Of a stretch of 64,000 bases of DNA, positions 15,101 to 27,966 are shown in pieces. The notes below the pieces were generated by a model. It ran no database searches, was not told the origin of the DNA, and saw only the letters and a list, made by a program, of their open reading frames with translations. How positions within the stretch are numbered: the stretch's first letter is position 1; each line of letters begins with the position of its first letter. Source of the stretch: Pisolithus tinctorius (taxonomy: Eukaryota; Basidiomycota; Agaricomycetes; Boletales; Pisolithaceae); NCBI GenBank assembly GCA_024663395.1, contig JANFAH010000027.1, positions 124,001-188,000 on the forward strand, given 5' to 3'. A program made the position numbers and the translations under genes.

Positions 15101-18100
15101 TTGAAAGTGCTCTTACGCAATTCCTTGAAAGGACAGCCCGTAGACTATTTGTATGTATTGTCGTATACCACTTTTCATTATCTGACCGGAACAGGTACAT
15201 CGATGAAGTGCAAGATAACCTGATTATCGACACACTCCGTACGTCTACCAATGTTTCGCTGATATAACGTTAATGCCGTCGATAGTGTTGAGAATCCTCT
15301 GCAGAAATGCAGATGGATTGTTCTGGGCTGGTGATACAGCTCAGACCATATCGGCTGGGTCTAGTTTTCGATTCGCCGACTTAAAAGCATTTATTCATCG
15401 TACTGAGGTACGTTTGTGCATTATTCGCTAGTGGGTTAGATGGAAGTATGGTCCATTTCCTCAGGCAGCGGAAAGTATAGCAATTCAAAAGTCCTGTGCA
15501 AAACCTGAAGTATTCCAGCTTGCCATCAACTATCGCTCGCATAATGGAATCGTCAATTGTGCGCAGTTAGTCGTGAAACTCATTACTACCTTCTGGCCAA
15601 ACTCGATCGATACCCTGCAACCCGAACGTGCCATGCTCGGTGGCCCCAAACCCATCTTTTTCGTGGGATGGCAAGATGAAACCTTTCCGTATGAACCATT
15701 CTTCTCTGGCCTTGGGTTCGTGTGCTATATCTTGGCTCTTCATCACCACTGAGATTTCGACGTGGTGTAGGGAAAATCGAGAGCTCGGTGCAGAACAATG
15801 TTGGCATCTTTTTATGAAACTGTCTGCTCTCATACTGAACTCAGACACCCTAGGCATCCTCGTAAGAGATAACGCAGTACGGGAGATAATCAGAAAGCGA
15901 TTTGGGGATGTAGCCGTGATCCTGTGCGATTGGCATCGCATTATTTGAATATCCGTTGACTAACGTTGTGTAGGACCTTGCAAGAAAGCAAGGGGCTGGA
16001 ATTTGACGATGTCAGCATCTCACGAACTTTCTACTTAACTGAAGACCTGACTCTATCCTAGGTGTTCTTGTACAACTTCTTCGAGGACTCTTCTGCCACC
16101 TATTCCCAATGGCGTATTGTCTTGAGGACGTGCAGTGACCAAGAAACCACTTGGTCTCGCGATATGAGTGGAATTCCGCACTCCGTGCTATGCACAGAGG
16201 TATGCATGCTCTCGGTGTGTGATCAGCATTAGTACTAACAGACAGGGTAGTTGAAAAATCTCTACGTGGGTATCACGCGAGCCCGCAAGAAACTATACCT
16301 CTTGGACTATTCCCGAAATAGTGAACCATTGAGGGTACGTGCATGGTCCAGATCCTTTTTCCCACCTCACACTCAAATGATGCAGGAACTTTGGTCAGAG
16401 AAGGGTCTCATTGACGTTGCACCGCCGGGCACCGACATATGCCATTATGCCGAGAAGTCAACGCCGGAACAGTGGGCTGCGTCTGGCTATAAGCTATTTA
16501 ATGCTGCACAATTCCAAGAAGCCGGTCGCTGCTTTGAACGCGCCAACCTACCGAGACAACTACAGGTAGCGCGCGCGTACGGACTATACGAGATTGCGAT
16601 GTCGACCGTAGAGGCCGGAAAACGCCAGAAAGCGCTCATTGATGCAGCGGAGGCATTGGTTCGGTGTGCGGATGAGGCCCCTGGCACTGAAAAGACCGAC
16701 TTCTATGGGGATGCAGCGAGGTGCTATGCACTGGCCGACAACACCGACGATTCTGCGAGATTTTATATCAAAGCTGATGATTTCACCGGAGCCGCCGAGC
16801 AGTATCGCAAAGCTGATCGCTTCGGCGATATAGTGGACATTCTGGATCGCCATCCCGAGAAAATCACTACAACGTGCAGGAACAAATTGCTCTACGTATG
16901 CGTTGTACACTATTATCGCAATCGTTCGAGGTGGGTTTCATAATGGCATGTCTAAAGAAGATGTGATGAAGACTGTCTAGGCCTCCCGTTTCGTTGTTTT
17001 CCTCAACGGAGAATGAACTGAGGTATCTGGAACGCCAAGGACTACACTCGGCCCGCATTTATCTCTTGGAACTCCACCGGAGATTTCTCGAAGCGGCCGA
17101 AGTTCATCTTAGCCTTGGGCAGCTGTGTGGCGCTATCGAGTCCTTACTCAAAGATAAACAAAATCCCGCTGCATTGCAGCGGGCTGTCGACCTTGCTTTG
17201 GATAGCCTATGGCAGCAGTGTTCCTTCGATAAATCTGTCCCGGCCATCCTGCAAAAGAAGGGATCCGATGCTTGGAACGTATTGAATTGTATGCGAACTA
17301 TCTCCCTTGAACGCTTGAACGCGTCAGATCGCACACAAGTAGGTTTGGTACGTGTTAAGGCTACAAAGGCTGATAGTATTCTCCAGATGCGTCTTTTCCT
17401 CACTGTGCAGGAATCTCCCTTTTCTGAGGAGGTTTATCAACTAGGATCGGAATTCTCTGATCGAGGCGAAGAAGCCTTGGCACTCATGGCATTCGACGTC
17501 CTCTCCTCACGGCTGCCCACCCTACGCTCCGTACGCGCTTCGGAGTTTGATACTTTCCTAAGACATTTCGAAGGATATGTCCGACTTTTGGTTTCTGTCG
17601 TGTCTGATGAGATAACTTTCCGGGCTACCGACCCTCAAGTGAAGAAAGTCTTCGGCATTGTCCCATTGCCCAACTATCAGTATTCTGTCACGCCAGGGAC
17701 ATTCCTACACAGGGGGTCCAAGGAAAATCGATATCTGTCTGTGGACATTAAGGCCCTACTGAAAACCCAGTTACACGCACACCTACGGAGAAAAGTCCTC
17801 GAGGTAAATGAAGCATCCTGCATCTCTCAGGCATTTTCTACCCAGTGCCCATACTTCATCTTGCATGACGGTCATTGTCACAACAAGCACTGTAATCAAC
17901 AGCATGAACAGAGGACTTCATTAGATGTGACATCGTACAACATGAAGGTCAATGTACATCTACAGCAAATACGCATTTTAGACTTGGCATTTTCTGCTGT
18001 GGGAACGCATGCAGACCGACGCACAAGGTATATATCAACGACCTTGGTTGATCGTCGTCACTAACCTACTTCACCCAGCATGTTAAGCGGATTGCGCCGC

Positions 18101-19359
18101 TTGTATGCAGTGATATACCGCCCCATTTACATGGAAGGTTCCGTCGCAAATCTTGACTGGAACTCCTCCCGTAACGCTGCGGGATGCATCAGTGTCGTCA
18201 GGAAATGGATTCAAAAGGCAATCGAATACCTGGAACCTACTGATCAACTAATGGGTCGTATCGACTACTTGATGAGCGTCATCCGCATCACCTGTCTTCA
18301 TAAAGCGCTTGGTGGAGAGCTTCCGTTGCAGTCATATGTCTCACGCGAACGCTGTCGCGTGTCCTATGGTGAACAGGTCTTAACGGGGGATGATAATGTT
18401 TCAGCAGATGTGGTTGCATCGCTTACCGAATTAGATTCAGCCCGTGGAGTCCGGGCTCTTCGGTAGGTTCAGCCTTGTTTGTTGCCTTCGCGCACCGCTG
18501 AGGACGCATTGGCTCGCAGCTTCCTGCTGGAAAATGGCGTTCGTATGGATCTTTCGGTGATACGCAATTTTGCAGAGGATATCTGCGGCACGTTCATCTC
18601 ATCGCTGAATCCCTCCGGAGATCCTTCCCCACTCCATGGCCTCCTGATTCCGCGGAGATGGATAATGAACGCGAACGAGTCCGACGTTTCCAGAGACATA
18701 ATTCAGCGTTTCTTATTCTGTGTTGGGCACCTAATGAAAATCCTCCGTTCTGGAAAGGCTCATCGTACGTCCCTTAGCTACAAGCTGTCAATCCGACTGA
18801 CTTTGATGTGTACAGTTAAATTTGACTTGCCCCAAAATAAAGAGTCATTCGTGGACGCTGCCCTAGCTCAAATGTATGCATCTCAGCTTGGACGATGATC
18901 GGTAAATTGACATTTCTTGTTAGGTGTCGCATGCTCTGCATTCGTGTGTCTGCACAATCCATTCCAAGATTTCCACTAACATCACCTTTTCCAGTGGGGT
19001 ACAACGTGCGCGACTTAGGACTTAGCAAGCTGATTGCGGATATTCTGTTGCTACCACCGCTGGAAGTGGGCAGTACGCGTAATCCATCGTCGCAGATCCT
19101 GAGGTGTGTTCACCATTTCGATGTCCGCATGCCAAGTTCCTGAATCATCGCCGTATGCAGGCAGCTCGCCCGTCAGCGCCAGGAATACCTGGAGACAATC
19201 CTAGCGTTAGACAAGGGCTTTGCCATCAAAGATTTAGTACAGCTGGTACACGATGATCGACGTCACTACACCCGTCCACTTTCCTGGTACATCCCGCGAA
19301 TTGTTTTTGAGACTGACGCCGATATTACTCGTCGATCTAAACGGGTTCTGGCGTTTTGA
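12133..19359 (+). CDS. SF1 (UvrD/Rep-like) helicase with TPR-like repeats, copy A
   Basis: Large multi-exon gene; the estimated protein is about 1,850 aa. Motifs in order: Walker A GRSGTGKTTAMVFK, split by an intron at 14095-14151; Walker B YIDEVQDN (about 15195-15219); AGDTAQTISAG (motif III); ELAINYRSH (motif IV); QESKGLEFDDV (about 15980-16010); and YVGITRARKKLYLLD (motif VI, about 16261). A helical TPR-like region follows, opening WAASGYKLFNAAQFQEAGRC. Near the C-terminus is a zinc motif C-x9-C-x4-C-x3-H (CPYFILHDGHCHNKHCNQQH). One intron (14486-14538) must be GC-AG to keep frame. The family is the fungal UvrD-like/TPR proteins often named after TRANK1. The biological role is unknown; RNA or DNA unwinding is an inference. 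All core motifs are intact and I found no lesion. Confidence 0.85.
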
Positions 19360-19894
19360 TTGGCTGTCGGCATGTGTCCGCGTGTCGTGCTTGGAGGGCG
19401 TGCCTTTACCGTCGTCCCGCGAAACAGTTGCTGTCAATGTTGTTTCCGAGCACAACTCGCAACTGGAGACTGCCACCGATATCACTGACGACTCAATCGA
19501 ACCGGGTACCAGTAGCCTGCTATCGGCAAGTTGACAGGTAGCCAAACCCTGGGGGAGAGGGGCATATTGTATTTGGTAGAGGTAGTTTTACAACAGTCCT
19601 GCGAAGCGGATTGTTTTTTTGTAGAATGTGAGGTCTCGCTATCGAGTAGGGATACTTCGCTACTGTCGAGACTGAGGGAGAAATCCAAATGATGGCATGT
19701 CATTGATTCATCAATCGGCCCGTACTACAAGTGCCACCTGAGCTGAGGTTACTTTCGTCGGCACCTCTTGCAACAACAGGGCAGCTCCTTGTCTCCATTC
19801 TCAGTTCATCGAGATTCGCGAATGGCAACTTGTGAATAACGAAACCTTGTATCAGATCATCCATGCAGCACAAATTCTGCATTTACTTTCACAT
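19360..19894. other. 3' flank of unit A, no gene
   Basis: Holds the 3' flank that the three units share. The match is clearest at 19600-19690, aligned with 28050-28140 and 50340-50410. No supported coding exon. Confidence 0.4.
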
Positions 19895-20240
19895 GCGACC
19901 TTGGACCTTGGGATTTCCTAATGCCGGTGGTTGTCTCGCGCGGACACGCTTCCATGATTGTAGGTTGGCCCAGGCGACCGTCATTTCTTCACTGATTGCT
20001 TCTGAAATATGTACGCGCGATGAACGTTTGAACATCTTCTGGTCAGCTGAAATTTAAAATGGACCTAGTCATTATTTTCCTTAAGTTATACATGCTGTCG
20101 GATCTTGTATGTAGGTGTGGGTTCAGGGTGTGTACTTTCTATCTTTACCGGCGAAGACGATGGAAGGTTCTGTGTCGACGGAAATTAGTTGTGCGTGGAA
20201 AAAAAGTTCTATACGACTCCGAATTCCGAAGTCCGAACGA
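19895..20240 (+). pseudogene. Decayed duplicate of the GT90 3' end and flank (in unit B)
   Basis: About 19980-20060 matches the last GT90 exon (ttcttcac..attgcttttggaatatg, near 9527-9557). The following stretch to about 20170 matches the GT90 3' flank at 9610-9760, including 'gaatggaaggttctgtgt' and its version 'gatggaaggttctgtgt'. Only a short, frame-broken part of the coding sequence remains. Confidence 0.6.
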
Positions 20241-20522
20241 AGATGCACATCTCAATATGTATCGTCTCCAGCACTCCGCAGATGGTTTATCCAGACACAC
20301 TAGGTAGGGCAACTCATGTAGTACTGTGCAGATTTCTCTGCCACTCAAGTTTTGGTCCGCGAACATGTCTGCACGAGCCGTTTCACTCTCAGATGGACTT
20401 GTCAAGACCCGATACCGCAATGAGCCCAAAAATGATCAGCTTTTCACAGAACCATGGGCCTCGTGGTTCGATATGTCCTTCTCCGTTCTCTTATAGAAGT
20501 TGGTACCCTGTAACAGGTAAGA

Positions 20523-20590
20523 ACCCTTGATGGGTTTTGAGGGCGTAACTGTTATCAACCCCCCACAAACTCCCCGCTTGAAGACGGTAC
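20523..20590 (+). promoter_or_regulatory. Conserved block upstream of helicase gene B
   Basis: Near-identical counterpart of the block at 11996-12064, again starting CCCTTGATGGGTTTTGAGGG and again about 70-135 bp before the ATG. It is the best-conserved non-coding stretch shared by units A and B. Confidence 0.5.
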
Positions 20591-20657
20591 TTCTTGAGCC
20601 CTCCGAAACTTCTGCCCACTTTCACAAGTACCAATCTCGAAATTCCAGTGGCAAGAA

Positions 20658-23600
20658 ATGATTACAACGTTGGACTTGGACAAGTTTTCTGTCCATGAAC
20701 TGCAAGTTGAAGAAGGGCTAGACGACGCATTCGAGCATTTGAACAATGCACTAGCTATCAGCCACATCGAGGGCGTGGTGCTCGACCTCCTCGAGAAACC
20801 GGGTCTCTTTGTGTATATATTTTCTGGTGAGTTGTCTTCGTGTGGGACTTTGAGTGAGACTTCACAAAACATTCCCGTAGTTTTCCCGAACGCAGAATCT
20901 CTGCGTACAAAGATCCTTGATGCCTTCCCTACGGATCATCAAGCGCTCGAACGGTCTTTTATTCCGCCCCTCCTCTCAAAATTATCAGGATTCTTCTTCA
21001 GCTTACCTTCTGACGTATTTCGTGGTGATGAATCACGCACTGTTGGCATGTACGAACGATGCATCGCGGACATTTGGTCCGCAATAGCTACCCTATCGAC
21101 CATGGCTTTTGGCACCGAGGATTTCAGAAGCACGACGAGAGTCGACTTCAGGGGCAAGAAAATAACTGTTTCAGCTCACGACGCTACCATTCTTCGCAAG
21201 TTGAACATTCAGCCACCTTCCGATTCTAACGTCGCCATGCAGACCTTGGGACATGTAATGGCTACTGTGTCGCAAATTTTGAAAGTGCGTCGGTAGGCTA
21301 GTTCCACCGCTTGCGCAGTTCACCTTCAGGGCAGTTTTACCTTGGTTTATTATCTGATCCACGGTTTGCGGCATCATGCAAGGACGTTTACTTCAATGCT
21401 AGGGATGACGACGAAGTGGGAACGGACGTGCAGCAAGCTGCACATACGCAAGTTCTTCGTCCTGAATCGACTCCTGCTGCCACTGACATTGACGGGTTTG
21501 GCGAGTGGTTGATTATAATGACTAGTGGTGCAGCTCGCGATCTCCTCCAGTTAAGACGGAATGACGCAAAAATGACTGCATGCGTTTTCAAAAAAATGAG
21601 GTAGGGTTCTCTGCATTCTCTCGAGATATAGATGTCACAGTTTTGGATATGCAGACAACTTTCCAGAGGGGAGTTTTCCGGAAACAACTACAAAGCTCTT
21701 CATGGGCCGTCGCATGGAATCCCAATTTATCAAGCCGAAGTTCTCAGTAATCTGAGATTGGTTGTATGTCTATCCCTGTGTGATGATGTCAGGAAACTTA
21801 ACTTGTCCCAAGTACCAAATTGACTGTATCCTTGACGGTAATGGCAAGGTAAGGGATTTTTCCATCCGAGATTGCCATCTCATTCTGTTCCAGGCGGAAC
21901 GCCAGGGTAAGACCTCAGACCTTTTCTGCTTCCCCACTCAATTCCCGGAAGTTGTCAAAGTATACGGAATCTACCGACATAAGGAACTGGACCACATTTG
22001 GCCCTGGCTCAGCAAGCTTCTGAGTGGGCGTGGTAAACTGTATCAGCAAAGGTGAGGTCGTGTTCTTGTGGTTGCGCATGGCGATAACGTCCGTCTTGCC
22101 TAGGTGTACACTCAGGGAACGCGCTGAGTCGGGCAGTGGTGTTTACCGCCCGGCTACCTTTTCTCCAAGAATTGAGGAATTTACCATGGAAGAATCTCCC
22201 ATCTTTGTTCGTGAGAGTGGATTAAACGAGGTCCGTAGAATTCATTGTCGTTTTCACATGGCATTGAAATGTCCGCTTCCAGGACCATAGTTCGCTTATG
22301 TGAGTCAATATTTTTCCCGGCAGCTCCAATGTAGATGGTTCATAACAGGTCAAACAAATGTATCAATTTGTCCAAGGTGTGCTTCCTCTGTTTTCCTTTT
22401 CTTTTTCAATAAGAAATACGTGCTGATTCTGAATCACACTAGGCTTTTCTCAATGGTACGTTTTTCTATGTTGTCTGGAATTCGCTTTCATTCGAGTTAC
22501 AGGATTGGTCGCTGAGCAAGAAGTCGAGTTACCGTTCGAACTGACGTCCGTAATCTCTTCTCTATCCTCCCTCTGCTGAACGCTAGTACAGGGCAAAGGA
22601 ATGGCAAATCGTACGGTGCATGACATCATGCTATGTGATTGGAAGAAGTGGTACTGGGTATGTAACATGCTCTCAAGCGAAGTTCAGTAATATGATACTT
22701 TTCAATCAGAAAAACGACGGCCATGGTCTTCAAGATCTTGGATATCCAGAAAGATTGGGAGCAAGTCCCCTATGTCAAGAAGCCCCGTCAACTTTTCATT
22801 ACGAGATTCCCAGTACTTGCCGCCAAAGTTGAAGAATTCTTCACTGGTTTGGTGGAATCTTTGGCGTTGGCGGGACGTACCCGGGATGAACTACAGAATT
22901 TAAGGTCTCAAACTCAAAGCGCTGAACAACAGCCACGAATGATTGACCCCCTAAATGCTCTGAATTACCGTCCTGGGACACCACAGAAATTTAGCGAGCT
23001 CAGTGATCATGATTTTCCACTATTTATCACATTCGACCAGGCAGGTATTCTTTTGCTGAATGGTATGATTACCAATGGGTGGTTTTTTACAGCTGGCGCG
23101 GATGGTTGCAGCAGACATTCAAGTCGACTACTCAAAAGGATGTGATTGTCTCATCAACTCGAAAGACTGCGATCGTCTCGTCAACTCAAAAGAATACGAT
23201 CGCCTCAAGTTCATACTTGATAAGGTGGTAAACGACGAGTCTTCGTTCATAACGTATGAGATGTTTAGGGTGCAGTACTGGCCCCGACTACGCGAAATTT
23301 ACCGAAGTTCATTGTCACGACATTTCGGTCAGCAATGAGACGCGTTTTTCGCATCGAAAGCATACTGACTCTTCCAAGGACCGTGGCTTGTCTTTGGTGA
23401 ATTTATGGGTAAGCATACGTGCTTCATTACCCGCTTTCTCTTTCGCTGGACTCGAAGCCAGGTGTTATCAAAGGATCCGAGATCGCTTTCCATAGTCCCA
23501 ATGGAATCCTGGATCGACAAACTTACGTGAATCTCTCCACCCGTGCTTATCCTGTGTTTGCAGAAGACAGGGATCCACTGTACAGCGCCTTTGAATTATA

Positions 23601-26600
23601 TTCCGAATTGAAGCGTGAACGATACGATTATGACATGGCCGACAGGTCAGTGTAGTCAAAGTCTTTGTGGCGAGCGATTTCTCACTCCAGTAATCAGGAC
23701 ATATGCCATTTTAAAAGCGTTATCGTGCAAATGCGATACCTGGCGCAATACTTGTCGTAATGCCTTGAAAGAACACTTCGTGGACTACCTGTACGTCTCG
23801 TTCGATAATACTGTTCTGTATCTGACTGGAACAGGTACGTTGATGAAGTGCAAGATAACTTAATCATCGACACCATTTGTATGTCTACCACTCCATTCGT
23901 TGGTCCAATATTAATGCTCTTGACAGTCTTGAGAAGTCTTTGCAGGAATGCAGAAGGGCTGTTCTGGGCTGGCGACACGGCCCAAACGATATCAGCCGGG
24001 TCCAGTTTTCGATTTGCAGACCTGAAAGCGTCCATTCATTGCGCTGAGGTAAGTTCATGCATTGTGCCTTGGCGGGTTAGATGGGATCATAGTCTATTTC
24101 CTCAGGCAGAAGGGAGGCTGGGAATTCAAAAGTCATGCTCAAAACCTGAGATGTTCGAGCTTGCCATTAACTATCGCTCGCATAGTGGCATCGTCAACTG
24201 TGCACAGTCAGTTGTGAAACTCATAACTCACTTTTGGCCAGAGTCAATCGACGTCCTAAAACCTGAACGAGCCATGCTCGGTGGCCCAAAGCCTGTCTTT
24301 TTCGTGGGGTGGCAGGATGAAATCTTCCCGTATGATTCGTTCTTTTCTGGCCTCAAGTACGTGTGCTAGATACTAACTCCTCGGTGCTGAGATTTTAACG
24401 TGTTTCAGGGGTAATTGGGAGCTTGGTGCAGAACAATGTCCGCGTCTTCCTATGTAGCCGTCTGCTTAGATACTGACCTCAGACCGTTAGGCATCATCGT
24501 AAGAGATAGTACCGCACGCGAGCAGATCAAGGAACGATTCGGAGATATAGCCACCATCCTGTGCGGTTTAACAATGAGTTATTCGAATATCTTTTAACCA
24601 ACAATGTCTAGCACTCTCCAAGGCAGCAAGGGTCTGGAGTTTGACGATGTCAGCATTTCAATAGCTTTCTGCTCGGTCGGACGCCTGACTCTGTTCTAGG
24701 TGTTCCTCTACAACTTCTTTGAGAACTCTAGTGCCACGCTCGCCCAGTGGTATTCTTTGTTACGCGATGTGAGCAGAAGTCCACATTCTGCCTTGTGTAC
24801 CGAAGTACGTGTGCTCTCCTTATGCAATTGGTGTCGGTGCTAAAAGACAAAACAGTTGAAGAATCTCTATGTGGGTATCACCCGGGCCCGGAAGAGATTA
24901 TACATCTTGGACCATTCCCAAAAAAGTGAACCAATGAGGGTACGTGCACGGTACAATCCATTCTGCTTACCCCTACTAAATTAAAACAGGTGCTCTGGTC
25001 GAAGGAGGACCTTATCGACGTCGCACCTCCGGGGGCCAATATACGCCAGTACGCTCACAATTCAACCGCAGAGCAGTGGGCTGCATCTGGATATAAACTA
25101 TTCAACGCTGGACAATTCCAACAAGCCATTCGTTGCTTCGAACGCGGGAACCGGCCTGAGCAACTCCAGATAGCCCGTGCATACCAACTGCGTGAGAGCG
25201 CAGTGTTGACCTTTCAGGCTGGTGAACGCCAGAAGGCGTTTCTTAACGCAGCGGAAGCGTTTGTCCGGTGTGCGGATAATGCTCTTAGCACCCGAAAATC
25301 AGGCTTTTATGGTCATGCAGCGAAGTGCTATGCATCGGCTAATGATTTCCTCAAAGCAGCGAAACTTTACACCGATGCTAATGATTTCGCTGGAGCTGCC
25401 ATGCAATATCATAAAGCTGGTCGCTTCGATGAGATAGCGCAAATTCTCTATCACCATCACGAGAAAATCAGTGCGAGCTACAGAGATGAGTTACTTTTTA
25501 TATGCGTTGTGCACTACTATCATCGCAATAGGCTTAGGTGGGTTTCTTTGTGGTATGTCTCATGAATTGTGTGACGAAGTATGTCTAGGCCACCTGTCCC
25601 TTTGTTCTCTTCAAGAGACGAAGTGTTGAAATACCTGGAAAGAAAAGGTCTACATAAGGCCCACCTGGATCTCTTGGAATCGTACAAGAGGTTTTTCGAG
25701 GTGGCCGAGGTTCAGCTTAGCCATGGACGGTTATGTGATGCCATCCAAACCCTCCTCGAACATCAAGACAACCCCAGCGCAGTGCAGCGCGCCGTTAACG
25801 TTGCACTGGGCACTCTATGGGGGGCATGTTCCTTTGATACTCCGGTCCAGGATATCTTGCAAAACAAGAGATCCGACGCTCATCGGGTTTTGAATTGTGT
25901 ACAAAACATCTCCCTTGAACACGTGAAGATCTCAGATAGCGGACAAGTAGGTTTAGTAAAAGTGCATTCAAAGCACGAGGGCTGACGGTATTCTCCAGAT
26001 CCGGTTTTTCCGTGCCGTCCAGAAATCCCCGTCTGCTGAGGAGGTTTATCGACTAGGAGAGGAATTCTCCGATCGAGGAGAACATGCCTTGGCACTCATG
26101 GCATTCGACGTCTTCTTTTCACGGATGCCCACCCTCTCCGTACATCCTTCAAAACTTGATACCTTCCTCAAACGCTTCGAAAAATATGTTCGCCTTCTAG
26201 CGTCTGTTATCTCTGACGAGACACCTTTCCGGGCTACTGACCCCCAAGTGAGGAAAGTCTTCGGTATCGTTCCATTATCCGATCATAACTACACCGTTAG
26301 GGGTGGCACGTTCCTCCACAGAAGGTTCACAGAAAATCGATACCTGGCTACAGAAATTAACTTGAAAGTCCACTTGAAAGCACACCTACGCAAAAAAGTC
26401 CTGGAGGAATATGATATATCCTATGTCTCTCAGGCTTTTTCTACCCAGTGCCCATACTTCGTTCTGCACCGCTGTCATTGCCAGAAGAAACACTGTAACC
26501 GACACCATGTGCCGATGACGTCGTTAGATGCGGCGCTGTACAATATGAAGGTCAACGTTCATCTCCAACAAATACGCATTTTGGACTTGATGTTTTCTGC

Positions 26601-27966
26601 TGTGGGAGATCATGAAGACTGGTTAGTAAGGTATGTATTAACGACCTCAAGAAAAATTGTCATCGTTAACCTACTCAACCCAGCATGGTAGCCGCATTGC
26701 GCCGTTTGTATGCAGCGATATACTCCCCCATTTACATCGAAGGTTCCACTGCCGATCTCGACTGGAACGCCATCCGTAACGCCACGGAATGCATCCGCGT
26801 TGTCCAGAAATGGATTCCAAAAACAGTCGAATACCTGAAACCCACTGTCAATCGGGTGAATGACATGGGGTACTTGATGAACATCATCCGTGTTACTTGT
26901 TTGCATAGAGTGTTTGGTGGAACGTGTCACCTGCAGAAATATGTCTCACGCGAAAGCTGCCGCATTCCTTATGAACCGGCCTTGACGGAGGAAAATAATG
27001 TGTCGGCAGATGTAGTTGCGTCCCTTACCGAGTTGGATCCAACCCGCGGAGTGCGAGCTCTTTGGTAGGTCCAGAATTGTTCACCACCTTCGTGCACTGC
27101 TGGAGAACTCATTTCCTTGCAGGTTCCTGTTACTGAATGGCGTTGGTATGGATTTGTCGGTTGTATGCAACTTTGCAGAGGAAATCTGTAGTACATTCAT
27201 CTCATCACTACGTCCCTCTGGAGGTCCTTCCCCACTCCACGATCTCGTCGTTCCACGAAGATGGATAATGAATCCGAACAAGCCCAAGGTTCACAGAAAT
27301 ACAATTCTGCAGTTCCTAAACTATGTGCGGCGTCTAATGAATACCCTCCGTTCCGGAAGGGCTCGTAGTACGTCCCTTGGCTGCAAGCCGTCAATCTAGC
27401 TCCGTTTGACTTCATATGTATAGCGAAATTTGACTTGCTTTCAAGTGAAGAGTCATTCGTGGATGTCATGGTAACTCAAATGTACGCTTCTTAGCCCGTA
27501 TGATGTTCAACAAACTAACACATCCAATTAGGTGCCGCATGCTCTACATCTGTGCGTCTGCACAATCCGTTTCAAACAGTTCCGCTAACATCACATTTTC
27601 CAGTGGGGTACAACGTGCGCGACGTAGGACTTAGCAAAGCAATCGCGGAGATTCTATTGCTGCCATCTCTTGAAGTGGACAATACGCGCGAACTATCGCC
27701 ACAGATCCAACGGTATGCTCGTCATTTAATGTTCGCCTCTCAACTTCTGAAACTTTACTGCACGCAGGCACTTTGCCAACCAGCGCCTGCAGTACCTGGA
27801 GACAATCCGGGCATTAGATACTGAATTTCCTATCCGGGATTTAATTCATCTTGTGCACAAGAATGGCCGTAATCCCAACCCCCCAGTCCCCGCATGGATT
27901 CCACGGCTCGTCTTTAAGCATGTTGGGGATATTTCTCGCCAAATGAACCGAGTTCCAGCGATTTGA
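20658..27966 (+). CDS. SF1 (UvrD/Rep-like) helicase with TPR-like repeats, copy B
   Basis: Paralogue of copy A with the same exon plan. The Walker A exon junction (GRSGTG / KTTAMVFK) is at the same place and the GC-AG intron is at 23041-23092. Also present are YVDEVQDN, AGDTAQTISAG, ELAINYRSH, YVGITRARKR and the C-terminal zinc motif CPYFVLHRCHCQKKHCNRHH. Two differences stand out. The motif QESKGLEFDD reads QGSKGLEFDD (E to G, about 24618-24645), and about 33 bp are missing in frame just after YNFFENSSATLAQW (about 24740-24770). The frame is kept throughout, so it can be translated, but helicase activity may be altered. There are also extra repeated residues near 23130-23200 (a short in-frame expansion reading 'INSKDCDRLVNSKEYDRL'). 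Confidence 0.82.

Larger units (their letters stand above)
11150..19700 (+). repeat. Tandem duplication unit A
   Basis: First of three direct copies of an ~8.4-kb unit. It runs from a decayed GT90 3' end (11150) through helicase gene A to a 3' flank near 19600-19700. That flank is shared with copies B (about 28050-28140) and C (about 50340-50410). Boundaries are approximate because both ends grade into diverged sequence. Confidence 0.7.
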
